From Tieghemiomyces parasiticus (Eukaryota; Kickxellomycota; Dimargaritomycetes; Dimargaritales; Dimargaritaceae), in NCBI GenBank assembly GCA_027575765.1, contig JANBPT010000006.1:1-64000 (forward strand): DNA of 64,000 bases, in the 5' to 3' direction. Below, in pieces: positions 10,176 through 20,899 of the stretch (positions within the stretch are counted from its first letter, which is position 1; each line of letters starts with the position of its first letter). The notes under the pieces are model-generated. The model was not told the origin of the DNA, made no database searches, and worked only from the letters and a program-made list of their open reading frames with translations. The position numbers were made by a program, and so were the translations under genes.

Positions 10176-11469
10176 CGGATGCTGCTAAATGTTGTAAGGA
10201 TTTCAAGCTGGGGGTCTCAGAGCGCAGTGTTTCAGATGAAGCCTATGACAGTCAATGATGTTGAGTCGATTGGTATAAACCACTCCAAGATTGAACCATT
10301 GTTGACTTCACAGCTTGCTTATTTAACCATCCATCATGTCTACTTTTCAAACCCCCTCCCCCACCCCACCCAAGTTAACCCGGCGTGATGTATGGGTCCT
10401 TGTTTATAATTACTATCTGGAGGGCCGCAAGGCAGAGGATATTTTTTATGTTTTGACTTCCAAGCTGGGCTCGGCTGCCCCTAGCCACTCCACCATCTAC
10501 AGGTGGCTGGCTCGCTTTTGCACAGGTCACTGCTCCTTTGAAGCCAACCCTTGTTCTGGCTGCCTGTCAGATGACATTGGTGCATATTATGGGGATGTAA
10601 TCCTGAGACAGCTGGCGGAAAACTCTTGATTTACTGCTGAGCAGCTGGCCTGGGCCTGCCATACTTCCCCTAGTATTATGCACAGAGTCCTACGCAGAGA
10701 CCTGGGGTTGCACAGCTATTTAAATTGCTGGATCCCACACAACATCACCAACAACCAGCGCCACAACCGGGTACATTTTACCACTGAGTTCCTGGAGAAA
10801 TTTGACGAAAGCCAGTGCCTACCTGCTGGACTCCATCGTCACAGGCGACGAGACTTGGGTGTACCTTTATGATCCCCCTGCTGGCTCCAATCGCCGGAGG
10901 TGGTGTCCTAAAGGTGGCCCTGTCCCAACTGAGACCCGCCAAGGCCATACCACACCCAAGGTGATGCTGACTATTTATTTCACCAGGCGTGGCCTATTAC
11001 ACCTGAGTGTCAAGCCCCCTGGTGTCAAGGTCTCTGCCGAACTCTATGTAGAGTACGGGCTGAAGCCCATGGTCCAGGCCTAGGTGGAGGCACGTGGAAG
11101 TCTGGGCCGTCACCCCCTGCGGCTTCACCATGATAATGCACCACCACATTGTGCTGCAGCTACCCAGACCTACATTTCCGACTCTAAACTCAAACTTCTG
11201 CCAGCCCCTCCCTACAGTCCTGACCTGGCCCCCTGCGACTTCTGGCTGTTCAGGAATATCAAACAGCGGCTGAGGGGCAAGAAGTTCAGCACAGTGGAGG
11301 CGGTCGTGGACGCCTGGCAATTGCAGTTAGCCAGGCTCCAGCCAAATGACTATAGAGCCTGTTTTGATATATGGATAGAAAGGGCTCGCCGGGTGGTACA
11401 GAGTGGTGGCAGCTATATTGAATAAACATCATTTGAATTAGAAATCCTCACGACATTTGGTAGCATCTG
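10176..11469 (+). mobile_element. mariner transposon copy 1 (Tc1/mariner, DD34D)
   Basis: A 1,294-bp element flanked by TA on both sides (10174-10175 and 11470-11471), the target-site duplication of this superfamily. The inverted ends read CGGATGCTGCTAAATG at left and CATTTGGTAGCATCTG at right, roughly 30 bp long and imperfect. It has exactly the length of copy 2 at 22000 and is nearly identical to it. It encodes a disrupted mariner transposase. It lies in a repeat island between R3 and R2. Confidence 0.93.
10336..11425 (+). pseudogene. mariner transposase, disrupted
   Basis: Starts with an HTH region ending in HSTIYRWLARF, then the catalytic domain: GDETW carries the first Asp, HHDNAPPH the second and YSPDLAPCDFW the third, with 34 residues between the last two. 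Three lesions: TGA at 10627-10629, a one-base insertion in the A-run 10808-10810 that shifts the frame, and TAG at 11081-11083. The corresponding codons in copy 2 are intact at the first and third sites. The two stop lesions are C-to-T or G-to-A type changes. The protein cannot be made as one piece, so the element is non-autonomous. Confidence 0.9.
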
Positions 11470-11541
11470 TATTATCGTTTCGTACTTCTCGGTGAGTTCT
11501 ATCTAACCGTCATAACAGGCTCCTGAAGTGACTCGACTGAA

Positions 11542-12042
11542 TGTGGTGCCCAAAAACCACACTAGGCTAGCGCAAGTTGCCGCCAACTGGTCTCCCTGAC
11601 ATTTGCACGCCTCCCTGTAAACCAGCTGCCCAGTTGTCAGACTTTTCCTTGCATCTCCGTTCGAACTCACACTAAGAGCGTGAACTTACGAACCCGTAGG
11701 TCATCCAGAAGTACCTCCGAACCATGAACCCCCTCGCAGTCTAAACTTGCTATATGAATCACCGAATTCGCCTCAATGAACTCGATCTCCGTTTTCGTTA
11801 TCTTCATTACTCTTGTATTGCTTGATAGTGTGCAGCACTCAGTATCTACGGGTGACTCTTACTTGCCTTTCCTTGCAAATAAACCTTCTCTACCTGTCTA
11901 CTTGTCCAGTTGGTACCATACCCCGATTTATGGGCAACACAATGGCAAAGCTCGGTAACTGGTTGCAGAGTGGCATGTAGGTGTCAGAGATATAGGGCAG
12001 AATTTGCCACCATTAACCTTGGTGTGGTTCATGGGCGCCACA
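11542..12042 (+). mobile_element. repeat copy R2: 501-bp MITE-like element with long inverted ends
   Basis: Left end TGTGGTGCCC, right end GGGCGCCACA. The outer 85-90 bp at the two ends are diverged inverted repeats of each other: for example the AACCACACTAGG and CTGACA blocks and CTGTAAACCAG at left match the right end read in reverse. No open frame of note inside. It has the size and form of a non-autonomous DNA element. Long termini suggest a MULE-type origin, but no clean target duplication is visible (CTGA occurs near both flanks). It is the only copy of the three with both ends. Confidence 0.65.
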
Positions 12043-12235
12043 GCCTGAGTGCCAATATATGACCAGGGTGTGGAGTTTAACCGTGCCTTACCACCCACGT
12101 GATATAGATCCTACTCCCGAGGAAACGCCCACCATCAAGCCATCTCGAATCGACTAATACAGCTACTTGAAGGCAACCCATTGCAAATACACTAATCAAC
12201 AAGGCAAGATGGTTGAGACAAATTAAACAACAGTA

Positions 12236-12963
12236 TAGGGGACTCAATAATTTTGCAGAATTTTAAGCTGGAGGTTTCAGCTTGCTGTGTTTCAAATAAA
12301 ACCTAGGAGAATCAATGACGACAAGTCGATTGGTATAAACCATTCCAGGATTGAACCATTTCCCACTTCACAACTTGCCTCTTTAACCATTCATCATGTC
12401 CACTTTTAAAGCCTCCCCACTTTGCCCAAATTAACCAGACAAGATGTTACCAGTCCTTACTGCTAGTTTATATCTAGAAGACTGTAAGGCAGATGATATT
12501 CTAAATGTATTGACTTAGCTGGGCCCAGCTGCCCTTAGCCGCTCCACCATCTACAAGTGACTAGCTCACTTTCACAGAGGCCACCATTCTTTTGAAGACG
12601 ACCCTCATTCTGACCGTCTACCAGATGACATTGGTGGGGTTTATAGGGGCATGCTCCTCAAATATCTGAATGATGACCCTAGATGTACTGCTAACCAACC
12701 AGCCCACGTCTGCCACATGTTCCCTAGTATCATAAGCAGATTTCTATACAGGGACCTGGGGCTGTGTAGTCGCCCCAACCGCCGGGACCCCTACAACCTC
12801 ACCGATGACCAGCACCACCAAATGGGTGCGTTCTGTTACTGAGTTATTAGAAACGTTTGACGGGGCCAGTGACTTCCCGCTGTAATCCATCGTCACCGGT
12901 GATGGGGCTTGGGTGTACCTATATCACCCACCCGCTGGTCACGGCATAGAGGACCTGTGGTGA
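12236..12963 (+). mobile_element. mariner copy 3, old and 3'-truncated
   Basis: Aligns with copies 1 and 2 from their left end, preceded by TA at 12234-12235, through the GDETW region (here GDGAW). It stops near 12963, losing the second and third catalytic Asp and the right terminus. Many substitutions and stops. At the place where copies 1 and 2 carry an extra A, this copy has one base fewer (12862-12870) and the two halves are in phase. Adjacent to R2 and oriented like copy 1. Confidence 0.85.
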
Positions 12964-14270
12964 CAACAGTCGTAGATGCAAGAGTATCAAGGAAATATAT
13001 CCCAATCGCATGCAAACCCAAGGGTGGGATATTCAGGTTGAATGGATACTAATGGACAGGAGAGCTGATGATGAGTCCTCTTTAGTCATGGGTGCCCAAC
13101 AATTATCTATAAATTACGCTTGAAGAGGGGAAGGATTGAGTGTGGTGGTCCATTGTCAATTTGAGAGCGCCCTCAACACGGCGTAGCCTCTCAGCTTGTA
13201 GGACGAAAAATCGACCTTGAGGACGGCCGTCTACCGATGACGCTCGGTTCAACCGGAAGCGGGATTAATCAATTGGAGGAGGAAAATTTCTTTGTCAGGT
13301 CCGATCATAAAGTATTTTCATCTATAAGAGCGGCGAATCAACCATCTTTCTCCACATTCATGAAGAGTCGCAGCGTTTAGCGCAACGTTAGATTAACAGT
13401 TTTTTCATCCTCTACCCTCATGAGCTTTACGGTGTTTCGTTTTAGTTGAGTAGGCAAATGCCGATGCAGTGCTTCCCTCTTCTATGGGTTGAAAAAAAAA
13501 GGTTTAGATGGGAATATCTAGAATTTGGAAATGTTATCTCCCAAAAATATCACTAATGCTCACTGCCGGATGACTGCTTTGTTAGCCTTCCCCACCCTGA
13601 TACGAGAGTTACAGCGATTAAAGCAATGCTACATTAACATCTTCCACCTCCCATCTCTGTATTACAGTTGTCTCATCTAGAGTGAACATTGTGTAAGCAG
13701 ACAAGGTCATTGCTGCCAGCATGACATCCTTGGAATAACTTCGGTACATGATGGTAAAGGCCCAGAAACAATAGTCGAGGGGATATGACGATGAAGAGGA
13801 AAATCAATCGAAAGGGACGAGAACGGAATACCCGCGCGCAGGAAGGGAGAGTACAGGTAAGAGGTGAGCGATGAGGATGGGAGGCCCTAACGAAAAAAAA
13901 AAGAGAGAAAGGCAGTCTGAAAGGCCGACCGGCCCTATATTAAACTGACTATTTGTTGGGGAAATAAAGGCGGTGGTCCCACAAAGGGGACTCCGCTCCA
14001 TTCACTTCTCATTCCTGGTCCTCCTCTACCACTCCTCCGCGCAATACGAGTTGAGATGGTAGCCAGCATCTAAGAAACAAAGACTGTAATCTATGTTGAC
14101 ATTAGTACGTGCAACATTCGTCATCCTGTGATATAAGCGTCGTTGGGGTTAATGAGGGCATGGTAGCCACACCAAAGCACCTCACTACAGCTATCCTTGG
14201 CGGCTACCGAGGGCGAAAGATGGGTATGGGCACAGCTGGCAGCGCTTCTATTCCCGATGGTCATTTTACA
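12964..14270. other. intergenic, no gene supported
   Basis: Relatively A/T-rich. A 65-codon minus frame (13804-14001) has no recognisable feature. The final part is the promoter of the secreted repeat protein. Confidence 0.4.
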
Positions 14271-14278
14271 TATAAATA
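14271..14278 (+). promoter_or_regulatory. TATA box of the secreted repeat protein
   Basis: TATAAATA 157 bp upstream of the ATG at 14428, followed by a CT/CA-rich leader that includes a run of CACCAT repeats. Confidence 0.6.
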
Positions 14279-14427
14279 GCCACTGGTTAGCCCACCCAAT
14301 TTATCATTATCAGCTTCCAACCCTTTCAGCTTCATCACCGCACTGTCCACTACGCTCCCGCATTTACACTTTCCTTCACCACCATCACCACCACCCCTTC
14401 TCTACAAACTCCACAACCAGTTCCACA

Positions 14428-15280
14428 ATGCATATCACCCGCACTGTTGTAGTCACCGCTCTGGCCGCCTGTGCCCTAGTCTCCACCGCCAATGCCGCCT
14501 CCCCAAAGTCTGAACCGGAAAAGTTTTTTCATGTGTCCCCTTATCTTGGACCCGCCAAGAGTCCCTTCAACTCCCATACAACCCAAGCCAAGCCCCAGCT
14601 GAATAAGTCGACTAGGACTAACCAGCAGGTCAACCCTCAGAACGCCCCCGGGGGTGGATCGACCAACCCTAAGGCGGCACCCAAGTCGAATGCGCCGGCC
14701 GATAAGCCCAAGTCTGAATCGATAAAGCCCTTTAAGTTGCCCCCTCCCGCGGCACCCATTAAGGGTTCCCTCAACTCCCATACAACCCAAGCCAAGCCCC
14801 AGCTGAATAAGTCGACTAGGACTAACCAGCAGGTCAACCCTCAGAACNNNNNNNNNNNNNNNNNNNNNNNNNNNNNNNNNNNNNNNNNNNNNNNNNNNNN
14901 NNNNNNNNNNNNNNNNNNNNNNNNNNNNNNNNNNNNNNNNNNNNNNNGCCCCCGGGGGTGGATCGACCAACCCTAAGGCGGCACCCAAGTCGAATGCGCC
15001 GACCGATCAGCCCAAGCGTAAACCGTTGAATTTTTTTCATGCGTACCCTCATCATGAAGCTACCAAGGGTCCCCCCAACTCCCATACGACCCAAGCCAAG
15101 CCCCAGCTGAATAAGTCGACTAGAACTAACCAGCAGGTCAACCCTCAGAACGCCCCCGGGGGTGGATCGACCAACCCTAAGGCGGCACTTAAGTCGAATG
15201 CGCCGGCCGATAAGCCCAAGTCTGAACCGATAAAGTTTTTTCATGTGTCCCCTTCTCTTAACCCCCAGAAAAATGTCTAG
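14428..15280 (+). CDS. secreted protein of 68-residue tandem repeats (gap inside)
   Basis: A signal peptide of about 24 residues (TALAACALVSTANA) precedes a chain of 68-residue repeats. Each repeat has a variable head (FFHVSP, PFKLPPP or FFHAYPHH) and a nearly invariant Asn/Gln/Thr/Pro-rich body beginning NSHTTQAKPQLNKSTRTN and containing NAPGGGSTNP. The protein has no Cys, no membrane segment and no known domain. It ends NPQKNV. The reading frame is interrupted by 100 N. With the literal 100 bases the downstream frame is out of phase, but it is in phase if the true missing length is a multiple of three. The earlier in-frame Met at 14197 is upstream of the TATA box and was rejected. Basic, disordered and secreted: a wall component or an effector are both possible, neither shown. 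Confidence 0.75.
14515..15270 (+). repeat. 204-bp coding tandem repeat
   Basis: The anchor CTCCCATAC recurs at 14571, 14775 and 15079. The first spacing is 204 bp. The second is 304 bp, which is 204 plus the 100 N. The body of each unit is almost identical at DNA level, including silent positions, and the head is variable, so the array is being homogenised. Confidence 0.9.
14848..14947. other. assembly gap, 100 N, inside the repeat array
   Basis: Exactly 100 N, a standard placeholder. The left flank ends ...CCTCAGAAC and the right starts GCCCCCGGGGGTGG, and those two strings are directly adjacent in the intact unit (near 14640 and 15150). The gap therefore falls in register and stands for zero or more whole units. 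Confidence 0.95.
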
Positions 15281-18200
15281 CACCTGGCTGTATTCCATCC
15301 CTACCACCCTTCTTTCCGCAGCTGCCATCGTAGATGCCAGCCTTCCGTGCTGATGCAGGCTTCTTTTCTCAATTGGGTCTTACCACTAGGGCTATAGTCA
15401 TGGACTGCCTAGTCTCAAGTCGAACCTTGTGAAAAGAAAAATAAATAAAAATCAAACGGTCAACTAAGTGAGGGTGTGAACAAGTTGTCAGCAGCATCAT
15501 CGGGCATCAATGTATACTATTGGTTGCATATATATCAAGTACAGAATTTGACGGGCTGCACACCGTTAAAGTTATCGATGCCCGGCTTCTAGCCAGCGTT
15601 TGGCGTAGTGGGAGAGTATTTGACACCGACAAATGGTCAACTAGGGATCCGATGTACTAAGCACAGGACCGTCAGCGGCGCCCTTACCCATTGGGGGTTT
15701 TCCCACGTCCAGCCTTTTTCTAGGTATATTGTACACCTACCGATTGCATAAGGGAGAGAGAGAGAGGGACTTCCAACATTGCTGTATTACATCATTTGCA
15801 TAGTTTCCTCTCCGGGGGTGCTGCACAGACCTACCAATACAAAATGATATTGGCCACCACTACTACTAGCAACCCACCTATACCCATTATTCCTTTGCTA
15901 CTGACATGCCTTTCCATTATCTCCTTGAGGTCCATATGTCACCCCCCCCATTTGGGTTCCTCCTCTGCTCATCACCCTATTTTCAGTACTCCGATACTTG
16001 TAATACCCTGCTACATCCCCCTTGTCTCTTACGTTTTACTCTCCACCTACGCATCACGCGGTTCCACCATATTCAAACATTAAGGTTATTTCAACAACTC
16101 TCACCTTTTTTTTTATTATTATCTTGTTGCAACACCATCAAGCCATGTATATACTGGAATTCGACGGAGTTGCCAGTACTAGTATGAGGACAATTAGCTA
16201 TCATAACATGGCCCTGTGGTGTTGCTAAAGAGACACTGGGAAGCGAGCAAGGGCAAACTAGATAGAGCAAGGGCGTGTAAAAGTGTGACAGGTGTAAGGG
16301 ATATATATAGAGAGAGAGACGGGAGTGCTACGAATGCCAAACGGTGCGAAGGACAGGTTAACAGATGAATGCCGAATTGTGGGGGAAGAATCGGGGCCTT
16401 AGTTGATAAAATCTACCTGGGAATTGCCACGTCATTAGTTGGTGAAGCCAGTGTGTGTCTCCAGTAATTGCATGCAAGGCTCTTCAACCCCTGGCAGACG
16501 GTAGCTCAGAAATTATCCAGTCCAATGCTCTCGCTGTATGGTGGATATTGTCCTGATATATAGGTCTCACAAGTACCTCTATATTAGCAATCGGGCCAGC
16601 CCATTCCCATTTTTCTAATAGCTTATCCGAGACAGTGACATGGTGCTTACGATGAAAGATTTAATCGACAAATGTCGGCACACAAAACCAGCACTAGTAG
16701 ATCTCCGGGAGTCACCACGAGGTCCTTCACTAAACCAACTCCACCTTCTCATACTACGGACTAGTCGCCACAAGTTGACTTACAAACTAACGATGACTAA
16801 CTTATGAACCTCAATGACCGACCAATGAATGCAGCCAAGGCTCAACTGACATGCACATCCCAGGCTATATAAGCCAACTAATTCTCAATCATTTACCTAT
16901 AACATTATCATAATCTACTTCTCTATCGCACATTTGGCAATAAACCGACCCACCGGGGTCTCGGATACCACACCAAAGAATGAAGTTTGCTAAACCAGGA
17001 CAGGCAGTGCTTTATTTTCAATTGGGCTATCTGTGGTAAGCGTAAACTTACCAATAAAGACAAGCAAGCAATTGAGCTCAAAATGAGGGGGGGTTGATGG
17101 ATCGATGAATGGCTTATTAAATTGAATAGCGACTGGTAGGTATTTTTTTTTACTTGAGAGATAGTTAGCATTATTCATAGTGGCTACTCGGTTGGACCTA
17201 GGGAAGGCCCAGAATAACAGTATGGGCGGGTCCAGGTGCCAACATGCATAGGATAACAGCTAGTGGTCGTTGGAAATGGGGTAAATATGACAACCTTAAA
17301 GGATAAAAAGGTGGCACTTGGTTAGGGTAATGATGTTACTGGAAGGGCGGTGTCACTGTGGGGGGTAGTAAGGTATACCTTCCATTAATGAGATACTATA
17401 AGGCACAGCCAGCATTGCTAGGTGGTACCACCTGTAATGGAAAATCAGCCGGGTGGCCTCACTTGGGATATGGACCAGAATGAAGGGTTTTAAGGCTACA
17501 TCACCGTTAAACAGGAATTCCTACCCTACACCTGGCAATGTGGGTCAGTAATCTGGGCTCCTCATACGGTGATTTAGAAGGTATCCATCTTAGAAGGGGT
17601 TAAGCAGTTTGACTTAATAGGTCTGAATCTAAATTACCATGTTTCTAACCACACTCTATTTCAATGTTGTGTGGCTCCTATTCAGGTGAAGGGAGTTGTT
17701 TATATACAGTAAATCTAGGGTAGGCGACCTGTTGACTATCGTTACCATCCGCAATGAAGTGGATCCTGCTCAAGGGGGGGGGGATAGTAAAAGTTACAGT
17801 GGCATCTCGATACCCTTGAATAGTGACGGACATACAGCAAGTGATATTTTCCTCACTACTCAGCTCCATTACCCAACACATTATGAATGCTAAAGGCGGA
17901 TCGGTGGGCAGAAGGGCAAACTGGACCGTGCCAGGTTAAAGTTGGAGCAGAACCTGCAGGATACCCAGTAGGGATGGGTATGGTGCTGGGGAGGTGAAGC
18001 TTGGAATGTGGATAGATTCCATCGAGGTAAATAGACAGAGTCACAGCTAAGGCGATTAGGTAACGAAGGTGTAGTATAGAGCCGCTACTGCGTAAATAAC
18101 GACCCAATGACCGTATGTGACTATTGTAAGCCGTACGTAGGTCGTTGCCCACTAACCGGCCTGCTGTTTACCCGAGCCCCAGGTCGACCGATGGCCAGAA

Positions 18201-18630
18201 AATCACACCCATGGAGATTGGTAGAATAGATGCCGACCGAATAGAGCAGATCCCACCGTGTGGACATAGTCTAATGGGTGCCAACCAGATAGACACGGTA
18301 AGTGCAACACGCCTTCCGCCAGCCGGTCAACAGGTATTACCCATTTTCCTCACCTGAAGCCCAGGCGCCGGTAGCTTATATTTGGCTCGGATGGTAACTA
18401 CATTAAAATCTGGACCACGGGTCTATCCCAAGGAGGCACTGCTCTAAGCCAACGGAGCTGTTTACCTAAAATTTGATCCTGCTGATAACCCCATTGAGCA
18501 ACCGGGTGCTACATTGTCCGGTAGCGGTAGACTAGCCCACCTAACTGGCATATGCGGTATCTTGTCACATCCAAGCATTGTACGGGCACCTTGGTTGAGA
18601 CCCAACGCGGGCTGGCGTGTACCACTTTGG
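15281..18630. other. 3.3-kb intergenic stretch without supported genes
   Basis: Mostly A/T-richer DNA with a GA-repeat near 15751-15765, a T-run near 16110 and a G-run near 17776. Frames up to 98 codons show no domain or splice-linked structure. No copy of the mariner or of the R family was found here. Confidence 0.4.
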
Positions 18631-18638
18631 TATAAAAA
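18631..18638 (+). promoter_or_regulatory. TATA box of the acidic Cys/His-tail protein
   Basis: TATAAAAA 133 bp upstream of the ATG at 18764, with a C/A-rich leader between. Confidence 0.6.
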
Positions 18639-18763
18639 GGCGGGCACGGTGCACACAACCCAGCATCAACATCCACTTGACCACCATCCCGACCTACCTC
18701 ATACCCGCACCCCCTTTCGACCAACTCGCTACACCCAGCCCCCGCCCAACCTCCTTAGTCGCC

Positions 18764-19303
18764 ATGAAGTCTACCACTCTGCTCTGCTACGCCGCCCTGG
18801 CGGTAGTTGGGGTTTTCGCATTGGCCCAGGCCCACGGACAGGGTGACTTTGACAGGTCTGCCGAGTCGATGGTCATTACCAGCGAGCAGCCTTCACCCTC
18901 CGACGTGATGGAGTCTGACGACGTGGAGCCCATGCCTTCCAGCATATTCCTACCTACTCTAATGGAACCTGAACCGACTGGTACCGAAGTTCAAGAGGAG
19001 AAGCCAGAGCCGAGTGAGACTGAGGTTGAAGAGGGAGAGGAGGTGCCTGAAGAGACCGACTCTAACGGTGAAGGGGATGATGATAATGAGGAAGTGCCTG
19101 ACGAGACAACGACTAACGGTGAGGATGGCAATGACGAGGATGGGACTCCCTATGCGCCCAAGCTGTGGGCCCGCGCCAGTCACCAGTGCCGACCCTCCCA
19201 CTTCTGGAATGGACAGTGCCATCGCTGCATTCGTTCCCATTTCTGGAACGGACGGTGCCACCGTTGCACCCACACCTACCACCGCAGACACGGCCACTGC
19301 TAG
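18764..19303 (+). CDS. secreted acidic protein with duplicated SHFWNG-CHRC tail
   Basis: 179 aa. A signal peptide of about 23 residues ends ALAQAHG. Residues 25-135 are strongly acidic and Ser/Thr/Glu-rich with repeated phrases (EVPEETDSNGE, EVPDETTTNGE). The last 38 residues switch to a basic Cys/His-rich tail in which SHFWNG(Q/R)CHRC occurs twice in tandem, preceded by HQCRP and followed by THTYHRRHGHC. Six Cys and many His could bind metal or form disulfides. No family recognised. The acidic part may act as a pro-region masking a cationic tail, which is inference. Single exon with a TATA box. Clearly secreted; role unknown. Confidence 0.78.
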   Translation: MKSTTLLCYAALAVVGVFALAQAHGQGDFDRSAESMVITSEQPSPSDVMESDDVEPMPSSIFLPTLMEPEPTGTEVQEEKPEPSETEVEEGEEVPEETDSNGEGDDDNEEVPDETTTNGEDGNDEDGTPYAPKLWARASHQCRPSHFWNGQCHRCIRSHFWNGRCHRCTHTYHRRHGHC

Positions 19304-20899
19304 GCTTGTACATTGTATTAATGGACACCACCCTTGACCATGCTTTAGGGGTCCTCACCTAACGGAACGGACCAGTTACTGTAGATCCCGCTATTACCTT
19401 ACTTCTTGCACCGTTTTGCTTCTATTGCCCAATAAGACTATTCCCAGTGCTTAATATCCATGTTGTGAATATCAATTCCACCCACCTACCCGATGCAAAT
19501 ATACGGAGGTCCACCTGTGGTAGTCTAGACTCCGGTGGGCCAGTAGTCAAGCAAAACGTGCAATGGAAGGTAGAGGGTAGATTGTTCTTTACTAAGTTGT
19601 TCTTCTGTCGGCTTATATAACCGACGAGTTCTTGAGGTATGAGTCGTTGGTTAGGTAATGCAAGGCGTGGGGGCGAACGATATTCGCCTCTTCGCGAGTT
19701 GGGCGGACATGAGTAGGATGCGTAGCAGTTAAAAGGTAGGTTTTGACGTAAGGTGAATAGAGGTACGAAAAGAACAAGTCTGGTGGTGGGTAGAATGGGT
19801 GAAGAGGTACTCGTTGGTTCGTGGCGTTGGTGGGTTTGCTGGATTGAGTGTAGATGTCGACATATATCTGATCGTTGAAAAAAATGGTAATTAGCAACAT
19901 TGCATTTGAATAGTTTCAGCATTTAGGGATCGTTGCCTCTCTTGGTCTCTCAGTGTGGCAGTCGGGACCCCTAGAGGTGGTTTATTGTAAGCCAAGTATT
20001 ATATACGCAATATAATATTAATATTGACTAGTAGTTAGGGTCGTTGGCCTACATAGTCGGGAAATGTATTAGGAGGCCGGATCTCGATTTGGGCTCGTTA
20101 GTAACTCATCAAGTGTTTCGTGAGTCACTTGCAATGGCCAATCGTGGGTGCTAAAGAGTGGTGTTAGTTACTGCAAGGTGCCACCGTGGCTTGCAGGGCC
20201 ATGTGTGTTGTTGGCTTCTGGATAGCGACACTTGGCCTTAGTATATTTATTAGCCGGTCGCACCAGTCCTTTGAATCCAAGGCTATTGATGGATAGATGA
20301 GAACCTCTAGGTGGCACACAGTGGCTGTAAACAGTTGGAAGTATCACTGACTAGAGTAGAGCAAATGGGCTTGGTACTTGTTAAATTCAGCCTACCCAAT
20401 TGCGTTTGTAACACATCTGAATTGGGAAGAGGGTTGGGGAATTGGCTTTTCGGTAACATGTAGCCTACTTGGCCCGGTACAGGAAGTGTGCATAAATAGC
20501 ATGTGGCATACATTCTTGGGAGGGGGATGGAAGGGGGTTGGGGTGCTTCAATCCGCACAGAGGAGGACACCACCCCTTCGCACCTATAGCATGGTATATC
20601 AAGGTAGTGATCCTTACGCACGCTCCTGGAAAACCTTGTTCAACTACTATGCGCTACCTATTGCGTACCCTTCAGTCAAATCATATACTTCTACTTCACA
20701 CAACTGGCCCATCTGTTTCTACTTGTCGATGACGGATGAAGCGAAGCAGGCTCAAGGGACCGACGTATACCCTCTTATACAGGTAATTTAAACCGTCCAC
20801 CGCATTATGGTATTTGGAAAGGCTTACATTTCGTAGAACGTTATAGCATCATCCCTCCCCCGAGTACAACTGGAGTCTCACAACTAACCGCTCTTGCAG
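19304..20899. other. intergenic and poorly resolved region
   Basis: Frames at 19422-19922 (minus) and 20378-20791 (plus) have no domain. Around 20605-20735 a second plus frame is also open and hydrophobic (LRTLLENLVQLL, then a Tyr/Phe-rich helix), which hints at a remnant of the damaged gene to the right. I could not join it. Confidence 0.3.

Noticed and set aside
9671..11541. R3 and R2 as the two ends of one large transposon containing mariner 1
   Set aside because: Their identical termini face inward as separate copies with their own internal homology, and R2 has both of its own ends. The mariner has its own TA-flanked termini.
14197..14427. N-terminal extension of the secreted repeat protein
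   Set aside because: It begins upstream of the TATA box and lacks leader character; the ATG at 14428 is directly followed by a clean signal peptide.
14515..15270. CRISPR-like array at the 204-bp or 24-bp repeats
   Set aside because: Both arrays are in-frame coding repeats without unique spacers, and the organism is a eukaryote.
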